The notes beneath the pieces are model-generated. The model made no database searches, was not told the DNA's origin, and was given only the letters and a program-made list of their open reading frames with translations. Shown piece after piece: positions 1 to 10,500 of a stretch of DNA of 64,000 nucleotides. Numbering within the stretch: position 1 is the stretch's first letter; each line of letters starts with the position of its first letter. The position numbers and the translations under genes were made by a program. This DNA comes from Tubulanus polymorphus (lineage: Eukaryota > Nemertea > Palaeonemertea > Tubulaniformes > Tubulanidae): NCBI RefSeq assembly GCF_964204645.1, contig NC_134026.1, positions 19,982,650 through 20,046,649 on the forward strand, written 5' to 3'.

Positions 1-2480
1 CCAGAAGTGCCGGGATACAGTTTTGCGGAGAGTTAGCTGAAGTTTCCGGGGGAAGGCGCAGACACTAATTGCAAAAACAATACTTCTTCAGAGTCACGAA
101 AAAATGTTCCATTTGATCGATTTCACGATATACACTTACATGACACCGCTTAAACGCACACAAGTTCGCGCAAATTACCATCGTCCGTACGCACAGTCAT
201 AATCACGCCAAAAAAATACGACACTACACATTTCGCTAGACACAAAAATAGTATTGTCAGTTTTTTTTTTCAGTTATGAATCTTTGCGTTAGAATTCCAC
301 GGCATATACATACATATATATGAACCCTGGGTTTCCGTTGAGTTTCGATTGAGTTTATGAATAACTAATTTGCTTGATGATGACACGACGAGGTAGATTT
401 TTTAATGTTTTCTCTCTATCGTCTTCTCTCTGGGACTTCTCGATGATGCAACGTGACGTCACGAGACACCAGCTAATTCTCACAGACGACTTTCGGCTTG
501 TGCCAGTCCACAAGGCGTAGTGGTCGTCAAAAATGATTCCGCTCACCAAAGTTCGCATCGTCAAAACCTGAAATTGTACAAACATAATGTTTTTTTTTAA
601 ATCAAGTTGGAATGAACGAATGAAATTATTTGCAAATCCAGGGTTTGATCTTTGCGCGCGTAACAGCCGGGATGCTGGCGACGGCAATTTGCTAATTTAT
701 TGTTCGAACGGGTTTATTGTTGTTTGCGACTAAACCAATAATTGCTCGTCAAATTAAACCCTTTAGAATCACCTGCGCCACGTGCGAGCGTTGTGAAAAC
801 ATCGCCGTGAGGACAAAAGGGATTATTGCAAAGTTAATACGTTTCTAATTACGGAAAGGACAATGGGAACCCACTTAAAGCGCCTTGATCAAAATGATGA
901 TGATTCATTGAGAATTCTTTTCCTAAGTGGCAATGAATGCCATCGTATTTTTTCTAACAAGTGTCAGAATTTTTATCAACCACACACCACTGATCTAGGG
1001 TCGATTCTAGATCCGTTCGAAAGCGCTTTCAAATGGTTTTTATTTGCGACGTGCTCTGCGCATCTTAAAAAAAACATTTTATGTTTGATGTATTGTATGA
1101 ACTGTGCGTATGTGTGGTAGTTAGATGTAGCGGATATCTCGATTCCGAGAAGGGTTCAATCGGTCGTGTGTATATGCCTTACAACTCATTCGTCTGCGCG
1201 GATCGTCAAATCGATTTTCAATCTAAATTATGCATGTACCAGGAAGATGAGCCCCTGCGGATTACAGCTGATCGTAATTCTTCGACGGGAAAAGGCAAAA
1301 GGTCAAAAAATTTATTTACAACACCTAAGCCTTTCGGTTTGTAAACGACATTAAGTTGACAAGCGCGTGGGTGATATAGTCCGGTATAAACAAGATACTA
1401 TTTTTAGGTCTGTTGACCCCGGTTGAGAACAATTATGATATATTGTCTTATTTTGAGTTCAATGATTTAAATAAATTTAAATTTAAATAACGTTTAAAAA
1501 CGAAAGATATGTACGGTATTTTAGAAGCGGATCCAGAAGCCAATTTTGAAGGACTTGTCACATCCTAAAAGGGAACTTTGATATGCAAAAAGGTAATAAC
1601 GTACTCCTGAACGGAGGGGTTAATTTTGAAGAAATGTCAAGTCCCACAAAGGAACTTGTGTCCATAAATGTACCCATTATCTTTGATGGCAAAACGGAAT
1701 TGGAAAAATTGTTGGACTTGTACAAGTCTCATAAGTCTCCCTGGATCCGCCCGTGTTTATATTTGCAACGAACAAACTGTCAAAATGGATAAAATGATTA
1801 TATATAACTAAGCCTGTTATATTTAATGTAGTCATTAGCATCCGTGTGTGTTTCTATCAAGGCACGCGTGTGAATATGCTATTCTAGCCATATTAATGAC
1901 GCATTACGCAATATTTATATATATGTAGTCAAAGCAATTATCATTCCGGGTGCCAGAATGTTCGTCTTGATGACCGAACGAATGACTTCCGGGAATGACT
2001 TCGCTCGTGTAAGTTTGTAGTGCGCAACTCGTAACACCTTATTTCTGGTCATGGTTTAGAGTAAAAATTTGAATACATGGAACCAAAATCGTCTTATGCT
2101 GACTGGTCTTGTATCAGGGCCGTCCTAGCATTTGAATTTCGTGGGGGCGGGGGGGGGGTTTGAGGAACCCTCAGATTTATTTATTTCCGTTCGCAGCCAG
2201 AGCCCGGAAAAGGTCCGCATCTTTTAGTGCTGAAATTTTTTGAAAGCTATTTTATCGATTCAGTATTCGTTGAATAAATATCCGTTCTCATTTGAAACGC
2301 GTTTTTAAACCATAAATGGCCTAAATCTTCTGAACAGGGACGTCCCTGGTTGTCCGATAAATCAATTGAGGCTACGAGGTTAGTAATCACTTAAATCTAT
2401 CCACTTCAGAAATGAACAGCTACTTTACTCCTGCATTGCGTAATTACAAAACAAATTTGATTGTATCTTGAATAATCCCA
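1..2480. other. Intergenic DNA, no supported gene
   Basis: I see no convincing coding exon here. The open frames are short (under about 110 codons), have no recognisable domain and show no clear splice structure. The first 700 bases are less AT-rich than what follows and contain a perfect CRE palindrome, so this may be the promoter side of a gene lying left of the window. Around 2127-2160 a G-rich tract resembles debris also seen near 30.14 kb and 33.72 kb, suggesting old transposon fragments. Confidence 0.5.
454..461. promoter_or_regulatory. CRE palindrome TGACGTCA
   Basis: A perfect 8-base cAMP-response/ATF element. It sits in a relatively GC-rich block (about 420-700) without an assignable gene. 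The same palindrome occurs at 60055 near the BRG1 5' exon and twice in the gypsy LTR. A single 8-mer can arise by chance, so a promoter role is only suggested. Confidence 0.3.
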
Positions 2481-3408
2481 GTGGATCTCCGGTCCCAAAG
2501 TCCCGTTCTAAAGTCTAGGTCACTCTAAAAGACGACCAGTTCTTGAATTGTTATAAAATCTGAACACTGGAAACGGACCATGGACTTCTAGTATACCTGC
2601 CAATATTTAGTTGGTCAAAACTATGTCCACTAAAACTGCACTTCCGAAGTCCCAATTCGAATTGATGCATGCAGCACAATGTACATATATTTGGCTTATA
2701 TTGATTGCAAAAATTGCCCAATCAATCCGTTTGATTAGCTGTTGTTGTTATCGTTCTACCTGATAACCCATACATGTCACGAAATAGAGATAAGATACGA
2801 TTTTTTTCGTGTGATTTCGCAACGCAGCAATTGCACGAAAAGACCTTTGCGAAAACGAACTTTATCTTTTGATAGATTTGGTGATTTGGGAGAAAAATTT
2901 GTTAATTATCGCATCTTTTATGTTTCATTTCCAATATCCACCATGTGGACCTCCGGTCCCAAAGTCCCGTTCTAAAGTCTAGGTCACTCTAAAAGACGAC
3001 CAGTTCTTGAATTGTTATAAAATCTGAACACTGGAAACGGACCATGGACTTCTAGTATACCTGCCAATATTTAGTTGGTCAAAACTATGTCCACTAAAAC
3101 TGCACTTCCGAAGTCCCAATTCGAATTGATGCATGCAGCACAATGTACATATATTTGGCTTATATTGATTGCAAAAATTGCCCAATCAATCCGTTTGATT
3201 AGCTGTTGTTGTTATCGTTCTACCTGATAACCCATACATGTCACGAAATAGAGATAAGATACGATTTTTTTCGTGTGATTTCGCAACGCAGCAATTGCAC
3301 GAAAAGACCTTTGCGAAAACGAACTTTATCTTTTGATAGATTTGGTGATTTGGGAGAAAAATTTGTTAATTATCGCATCTTTTATGTTTCATTTCCAATA
3401 TCCACCAT
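2481..3408. repeat. Two-copy tandem duplication, 464-bp unit
   Basis: Unit 1 is 2481-2944 and unit 2 is 2945-3408. The two are almost identical across their whole length (for example GTGGATCTCC against GTGGACCTCC at the starts), so the duplication is very recent or an assembly artefact. Each unit carries the same short open frame, which looks like chance and not a gene. The right end lies 66 bases from the 3' side of the BH3-coding exon. Confidence 0.9.
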
Positions 3409-3474
3409 GAGCCACTAGTATCTGAATTCGGTGTATCAAAACTCAAAATATATGTATATATTAAATTCTTACCT

Positions 3475-3852
3475 TCACAGTTTGTTGGTGAGCAGATAAT
3501 AGTATAAAGCAATTCTGCCGACTAGTTTAAGAGGGTGTAGAAGTTTCCAACCAATGCGTAAGACGATTTCCCTGGTAAGCATGGACAGAATGATTTTCCT
3601 ATTCAGCACGAGCGGTGCTAGTTTCCTGTTGACATCGATCTCGTCGCCGATCGCGCGCAGACGAGTAGCCAACATCCGAATTCTTACGAGTTCTCTGCTT
3701 TCCGAGTTCGGGCAAGTAGTATCCACGCCGCCGTTTGTCGTAGGAGCAGCATTGGTATCGTCTGTGGACGATATCGGAAGACTTAACAACAACATCGCAT
3801 CCTCCGTTTTCTCGTTTTGCAAACAGCCGTTCGGACGTGTTGGACGACACAT
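3475..3852 (-). CDS. Candidate BH3-only apoptosis protein
   Basis: The exon encodes 125 residues. Residues 61-73 read LATRLRAIGDEID, matching the BH3 consensus (Leu, three residues, Leu-Arg, Ile-Gly-Asp-Glu) that in Bim, Bik and Noxa inserts into the groove of Bcl-2 proteins. The C-terminal third (about 86-122) is hydrophobic and basic, like the membrane-seeking tail of Bim. No BH1 or BH2 motif (NWGR-like) is visible, hence BH3-only. An in-frame stop at 3862-3864 lies just upstream of the ATG, supporting this start. The TGA stop is followed after two bases by a strong donor (AAG then GTAAGA), so a 3' untranslated exon probably lies to the left. It could instead be one exon of a longer Bcl-2-family gene; family assignment rests on the motif alone. 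Confidence 0.55.
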   Translation of the reverse strand: MCRPTRPNGCLQNEKTEDAMLLLSLPISSTDDTNAAPTTNGGVDTTCPNSESRELVRIRMLATRLRAIGDEIDVNRKLAPLVLNRKIILSMLTREIVLRIGWKLLHPLKLVGRIALYYYLLTNKL

Positions 3853-4029
3853 GATTAATGACTACGATGTCTAATACTCTCTGGTTGCTGGTTGTAAATC
3901 GTGTTTGCGTTTAAATCACTTTGCGATTCGAAGCTACTAAATATATGACCATGTTGATTATAATTCCCGGTATCATTTATTCTAGTGACCAGTATCCACG
4001 CGGTTTTGTTTTCCGATGTTTTGATTTCG

Positions 4030-4160
4030 CTAACGCGCGCACGTGGTTTCGCAGGACGGCGATTGGCTGGCGTATTTGTTGATGGATTGTGGCGCGCACC
4101 AGATATGGCATAATACCAAACTCAATGCGGCATCACTTGTTGGAACAATACGCGCGCGAC
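4030..4160 (-). promoter_or_regulatory. Possible promoter of the BH3 gene
   Basis: The block 180-300 bases upstream of the BH3 exon start is richer in CG dinucleotides than its surroundings (several GCGCGC runs). It contains an E-box CACGTG at 4040-4045 and an inverted CCAAT box (ATTGG) at 4062-4066. These are ordinary promoter elements; no TATA box or mapped start is visible, so the call is tentative. Confidence 0.3.
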
Positions 4161-4943
4161 GACGGCACCTGTAGTAACTAAAGCTAGTTATCAATACCCG
4201 CCTGCTCTCTGGTGGTTAATTACTAGAAATGTGCCGATATTCCCGGAACAGTGGCAACCGAGGTGGCTAGATGCCAGATCGAGTTTCCTAGCAGGCAAAT
4301 GATTCAGACCGACTCGGGGATTAGGAAACGACGACGCCGAGCTAAAGGGAATTTAGCAATTGATGTACCGAGTATACTCGCGCGAATTAAGACGAAGCGC
4401 CCGTTAGGAATGCACTCGATGCCGAAATTCACGGAGAAAATGCTTAATAGAATTAGTTATATTTTGAAACAATAGGCACCCTCGCGCACCCAGGTCACTG
4501 CGGAAATTTGTGATTGAAGCAAATACAGAGAAACGACAAGGCGGCGTTCGCAATTGGAGGCTTGTCTCTGGATTCCTTCATAGGGCTTTTCGTAAATTTC
4601 CGGGCCGGACTAATGGAAAACACTTGGAATCACCATTTGAGCGAAAGACCTCAGTTTAAAGATGTGTTTCTGTTTGGAACACGCTCACATTCCTGATAGT
4701 GCAGTTTCCCCGATGCTCCCGGCAGGTGTAGTCGCCAAGGGAATAAAATCAAATGAGTGATCTACCAATCAAATGAATAACAAGGTCAATCCCTATTCTA
4801 AGATCAAAAAAGATTTATGGTTTCAAAAGCTATCGAAAAATAGCGAATTTTGACAATTCACGCCGAGTCCATATTCCAACCAGTCCTATATTGGACTGAT
4901 GCTTTTAGTAATGTTTTGATACACTTGAAAAGAATTGTTTTTA

Positions 4944-5054
4944 ATGAATCTGGAAATCACGGCCGTATCGGGCAGCGCGGGTCTGGAGCCGCACATTGAC
5001 GGCATTGCCATTAGGGCGGCCGTTGGATCGCCGTCGCAGCAGCCGGCTCCGTCC
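4944..5054 (+). CDS. Candidate initiating exon of DNA2
   Basis: An ATG at 4944 opens 37 codons of GC-rich, coding-like sequence up to a donor CC/GTGAAT at 5055. The donor leaves phase 0, which is the phase the first identifiable DNA2 exon (7489) needs. The donor is weak and the peptide matches nothing I recognise, so phase agreement (1 in 3 by chance), the island composition and position are the only support. The implied intron is about 2.4 kb. Confidence 0.22.
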
Positions 5055-5684
5055 GTGAATTATAAATTCCAACTCAATTTTAATGGAAACCAGCCCAGAT
5101 GTTTCCAGTGATTTTTTTTATAATCAAAAAATTGATTAGAGTAAAAGAATATTACCGGAACCGACCCCCCGGACTGATCCATCGAGCTTGTGTCGATCAA
5201 ACTTGTGGAGCGGGGGCCCGATCCGCACTTTTCTGCGAAGAGTGGATGGAGAGTCCGTGATTCTTTGTTTTTAAAAAGTACATACAAAAGAATATAGAAA
5301 TTATATGGATATGGTAGATTTCTAATAGAAGTGCCGACGGTTTGAGTCCGATGGCAACGGCCGTGGCATTCCGGTAATTCCGCGAAAATTAAGAAAGCAC
5401 TGGATGGTGCTGCCACCACCAGCCCTCCCCACATTACTTATGTCCCTTATTCATATACGCGCGTACAATCCGCCAATTTCAATCAGGGACATTTACACTG
5501 ATAGTTATCAAGTACATAACACCTTAAATTATCCGAAGGAAGTCTTAATTCTATGAACTCATATTGATTAATTTTGTTTCTCGAACTTTTTAGTTGCCCC
5601 AAAAAAAAAATTTAGCAAGAAGTTGCTGTTTGTGTTTCATCAGTTCAGCCCAGGTCAGTTAGTGTGATTAGCAGTTGTTAGCAG

Positions 5685-5800
5685 GTTAGTAACCTAATCG
5701 TTGGTGGTAAGCTTTTTATAATCGGATGGGCTTATACCAATACTTATGTCATTTGTGAAAATATCCGATCGTGTAACTAAACCACAGACAGGTTACTAAC
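5685..5800. mobile_element. Foldback MITE, GTTAGTAACCT ends (uninterrupted copy)
   Basis: A 116-bp element with 11-base inverted ends (GTTAGTAACCT on the left, AGGTTACTAAC on the right). A second copy at 28724-28930 has the same internal sequence but is split by a 101-bp insertion. This copy shows the undamaged target site near 5764-5771. There is no coding capacity. Confidence 0.75.
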
Positions 5801-7488
5801 TAAGTCTAAGTAGGCTTCATCATCATTATCTTGTATCTTGTCGTGTATCATAGTCTAATTCTGCTGGTATTCAGATGGACAGAAGTGGCTGTCGTGACTT
5901 TTTATGTCACATATGATCCGATTGTGAGATCATTTGGCTGCCAATTGGTTGCCGTATGTACTAACTAGTAGTAGTAGGGCCTACCTACAAGAAGCACACG
6001 ATCAACAACGTACTTTCTGCTGTGTCATTTTCACAATCAAGTAATTTTCCGTGTAACTTCTATTCTATTAATTATGGATTGTTAGTACTGCCGTATTGTT
6101 CCTGATATTTATTATTTTATCCCTTTCAATTTTGAATGGTGTCATAATATTTTTGATAGTATGTCTAAACTACTTGATTGTACAAAAACAAAACTGTTCT
6201 ATAGGCCTAGCATTATACTGAAAAATGAGGTTTTGAATTGATTTGATGCGTTGGAGTTTGGGGTCAGATCTTTCAATATCCCAGCCACTACCACATGGGC
6301 TCGTATTAGAAGTTTGGGGATGAACTATTGCTTAGATCATCCAATATCCGAGGTACTACCTATACCGCATATATACACTCCGAACAACGAGCCCCTGTGA
6401 TGTGAGACGGGTGTTGAGACGCTTCTGATCATTTGGTATTTGAATGGCTATAGCTTTCACTGTGGCTTTAATCTTCCCTAAAATTCACTTATGGCTTTTT
6501 TATACCGCTTTAGGCTGGATGAAATATGTCCCATGCCGTTGTATGGATTTCAAGCTTAAGAGATTATGATCCCAAAATAATGTGAGCCTAAGATTCTACA
6601 AACAATGAAAGCAATATGAAGAAAATGGGAAAACTTAGTCTTAGTCGAAAGAAGGTATTGCAACATTTTAAATGCAGGTATCAGTCTGCTGTGTGCCTGG
6701 ATTCACTCCCTAAGGCATTTGATATTTGATCACTGCTCTTCCAGTTTGAACTATCCACGCTTCAACAGGATCTCGCCTCTAACTTTTGGTTCTCGGGCTT
6801 CCATAACGAGACCCTTATTTTCATATTATCTATGGTTGTGTCTTTTTTTCAGTGACTTAGCTTTGTTAATAGTGGGTTGATTCTGATGAAACTTGGGTAC
6901 ACTTTTAGTATGGGGGGTCTAGTTGTGCAGTGCAAAGAATGGCCCCAGTGCACCACCTAGCGGTAGAACTAGGCACTAAAGACTCTTGTTTTTCAGTGGA
7001 ATGAAGAATTCATACCTCATAACTGAGAAACGGGGTCGAAATTCATAAACTTGTCTTGAGAAAATATAGTTATTGGCCCAAGAGGCAACATATCCGAAAT
7101 TCATTGGGAGCTAATGCATAGGAAATTTGTAGTCTAGTACCTAGCCGTCGTTCCCCAAACAACCCGTAACAACGACTGGTATTCAGAAATTTGGAAATTT
7201 GGAGTTACAAATCCGAGCCTGACTGAGCACAAGAACCGTTGTTGCCTATGGCTTGTTTTAATCGATAAATATTTGTCATCTTATGAACATCAGTTATTTG
7301 CAATTTTATCCGAGCACCTTCAAAAAGTGATAATCTAGAATTCAACTTAAATTCTCTGAAAGGTGGGTGGGGGGCGTGAGGTTGGATCCAGGCTGCAGGT
7401 TGATACCTCCATAATAGACTGTTGTTCAGTTCTCTGACAAAAGCTGGTCGAATTTTTTTTTCACAATACTTTTTCTTCCTTTTTGCAG

Positions 7489-7551
7489 CCAAATGAATCG
7501 ACTCCATCGAGTGAAAAGCAAACCAGAATATCGAAATTCTTCCAACAACAG
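7489..7551 (+). other. DNA2: DNA2 exon encoding a PIP box
   Basis: The exon is 21 codons, phase 0 at both ends, between a pyrimidine-rich acceptor (TTTTTGCAG) and the donor CAG/GTTAGT. It reads QTRISKFF at exon residues 11-18, fitting the PCNA-binding consensus Gln-x-x-Ile-x-x-aromatic-aromatic. PCNA binding would place the enzyme at replication forks. The motif call is from the sequence; binding is inferred. Confidence 0.75.
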
Positions 7552-10500
7552 GTTAGTCGGTCACTCATTCGATGTAAACGGCCCACATAGAAAAAAAGTT
7601 CAAAACATAGTCACTTCTATGAGAAGTTACTTGAATGTACTTCTATGTACGTATCGTAGTATAGAATACTAATAAAGACAAAAAGGGACCCAAAGGAGAT
7701 ATGATTTTAACAAAAAATCCTAACACCCATATGGAATTAGAATTGGATGGGAAGCCAATCAAGAAAGGGAAAGACAAAAGTAACTAGATTTCCGCCAGTG
7801 CTGCCATAAATTTTAAGTTTTAAAAATAGGATTTACAGTTCATACATATAATCTGCTAGTTTCAGAGAGACTATTATATTTCTATCAGAATTTGATATTT
7901 CGTTTAGAAGCAGTTAGAAGATGAATTTTATGTACGAAAATAAAAGTGGAAAATATATAATGATAGTCAACAGAAGTACAAGAAGGTTTTCTGCGCGAAA
8001 ACCCTAATAATAGGTACCAAAAACTATTGGTACAATCCTAATGTATATGCCTTTACAAATTCCCCTTGAAGATGTCAATGAACGTAAAATTACATTTCAG
8101 CCTGAAAATACACCTGCGAAGTCCAGCTTATTTACAGTCGTCGGTCGAGATTCCGTTGGAAAGAGTCTTTCTGTCGAAAAAACTGCCATCGCAATCGATG
8201 ACACGCAAGAATCCGTTGTACCGAAATGTTTCGACGGGAGCATCGCGAGCCCCGTCGTATTCGACCGCTCGACTACGCCGTCGGATATAACGAGGACTAG
8301 TCGAGCCGACTCATCCGTCCGACGAAGCTCGACGGAATCCGATAGTTCCGTGATCCTAGCGACGCCGGAAGAAAAGCTGGCGAAACGCTTTCCGAAAGGT
8401 CGCAGTTTTCTCGCCGGGCTCGGGCAGTACACGACGATCGGTTCGAATGCCACGTTTGCTGCTGGTAAAAATGCGAATGGGACTACTAAAAAGAAAGCAA
8501 AACCGCCGAAAGTGGCCGCGACTCCGTACGACGGTGTGAATTATCGGATAGACGACTACGGTGATAATTTCGAAGTCGACCCGGTTCGAACGGCCGCTCT
8601 GCTCGGCACCGTAATGCCTGTGACTCCCATCGAGACGGATTTGTCGTTGGAGCAGCTGTTCCCGGGCGGAAAGTTGATTTTCGATCCGTCGCCTTCGCCG
8701 AGTATTCTGTCGAAGCGCAAGGTGCAAATGAAAAGGTCGGCGGCGAAAGGTTTGTCGCCGAATCCGAAGCGAGCTTTGCCGACGTTTTCGCCTTCGGACG
8801 ACGATAAAGTGAAACGACACCTCGACGTCGACTTTCGCGACGACGCCGATATCGTGATGTCGACGCCGGTGACGCCGGTGACGTCTTCCAACGCGAAGAA
8901 ATCCGGATTTCGCTTGAAGAACAGTTCGATATATCGAATGTCGAAAACGAATAATAGATGTCGGGCGAAAAACGACGACGAACTATCCGTTACGACCGAC
9001 GGCGATGACATTTTGGACAGCCTGCTTACTGAAATAAAGGTCAAGAAATCTTCGCCGAAACTGTTAACCGCAAAAAAGAACGACCATCCGTCGCGCGCGA
9101 TAAAAACGACGACGGAAAAGCCGCGAGTAGAATCGGCCGCCGTTCGCGACAAAAACGAAACGGAAGTTCTGGCCGACATCATCAACGAGATTCGAGGCTG
9201 CACACAAGCGCCGAAGCAACATGGCTACGATAAAAGTCTACAGTCGTATCAGTCGCGATTGTCTTGTAAAGAAAACCGCATCCGACAATGTTCGGGCGAA
9301 AATACGAAAGCGAAAAAAGCACGCGACCCCGACAAACTTTCGCCGAGTTATGACACGAAATTTTCATCGCCTATGATTTTGAATGAAGGTCCAATTGAGA
9401 GAATGGCTGTTAGTTCGACGCCTGCTGGCGTTGATGCTAAATCAGCGACCCTGGAGGGAGCGGAGGATTCTTCACAAGACGAACTCGAAGTGTCGAACGA
9501 ACGATCGTTTCAAAAGTTGGCCTCATCGACCGAAGCTACTGCCGCCAATCTTTGGGGTGGAAATTCAAACGCGTTTTCCGATTCCGGCGGGTTCATGCCA
9601 TTCAGTAACGACGATTCGTGGATGGAACACATCGACCTCGATAATCCGGAAGACGGCTTGACGAAAAAACTAAGTCAACTCAGCCCATTCAAACAGTCAG
9701 CTCCGTGAGTATTGTTTTCAATATTGATTGAAAAAAATTACTGTTGCCGTTTTGTTTGAGAGAGTTAGTTCCACAGATGTGAGTTGCAGTTACCTCTGAG
9801 TTTGAATTATTTTGTTTTCAAATATGTCAAACATGTTGTAACTCGTCCGATTTAGATTTTAACCCTGAACAGGTGCAACCAGGTTCTGTGGTGGATTCTT
9901 GCTGTGAATTTATCAATGTCAACTTGAGAAAATCAGAGTTTCTCGAAAAAATGTCAAGTTTAAGGAATAGTTCCTTATTCCACTGATGTATTACAGTAGT
10001 TAGATTCTGACATAAAATTCTCAATTTTATGTTGATTGTTTTTTCCAAAATACCTTATTGAACTTGAAGCCGGAAAATGTACAGAGTTGAAATCAAACAA
10101 TTTTTTGAAAATACACAATAAATTGCTAGAACATTATAAAAACACAGATACAGATGAAGTAGATTACCCTTTTGAAAAATTAGTCAACTAAACTTGGATC
10201 CATTGTGAGTTAAATCTGACTCTTAGAGTTTGAATAATTGGAATGAACTACCTTTTAAGACAGTTATGAGTTAAATGTAACGATTACTGTAGAACTGGGG
10301 ACCTGTAGTTGTACACGTACAATAAATCTCATGATGAATCGAGTTTGAAATAAACCATTTCTATTTCAGCTGCGTTGAAAATTACGACCCGCAATCTATT
10401 CATGCTCCGGCTGCAGGGTATGGGCGTCATGTCGTCATCAATGTTCACATGTCAAAGTGAGTACATGTACCGGTATATATAAGCTACTAAGTTGTGTAAG

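Larger units (their letters stand above)
4161..7488. other. Intergenic DNA with one GC-rich island
   Basis: Mostly AT-rich sequence without recognisable exons. A GC-rich island spans about 4930-5430 and contains one candidate first exon (4944-5054). The opposite strand at 5060-5434 is also open for 124 codons but matches nothing I know and may be noise. A foldback MITE lies at 5685-5800. The initiating exon and promoter of DNA2 must lie in this interval, because DNA2's first identifiable exon at 7489 has no in-frame ATG. Confidence 0.45.

Noticed and set aside
2742-3418. Two identical short proteins from the duplicated segment
   Set aside because: The identical frames are a direct result of the 464-bp tandem duplication. 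The peptide has no recognisable domain.
3554-3874. 106-codon plus-strand frame over the BH3 exon
   Set aside because: It is antisense to the BH3 frame, has no recognisable domain, and is readily explained as a shadow.
4251-4475. 74-codon basic frame on the plus strand
   Set aside because: It has no ATG start, no homology I recognise and no clear splice sites. It is probably chance in a CG-richer region.
5060-5434. 124-codon minus-strand frame as a gene or upstream exon of the BH3 gene
   Set aside because: There is no domain, composition is mixed and splice sites do not give a consistent model. I left it as intergenic.
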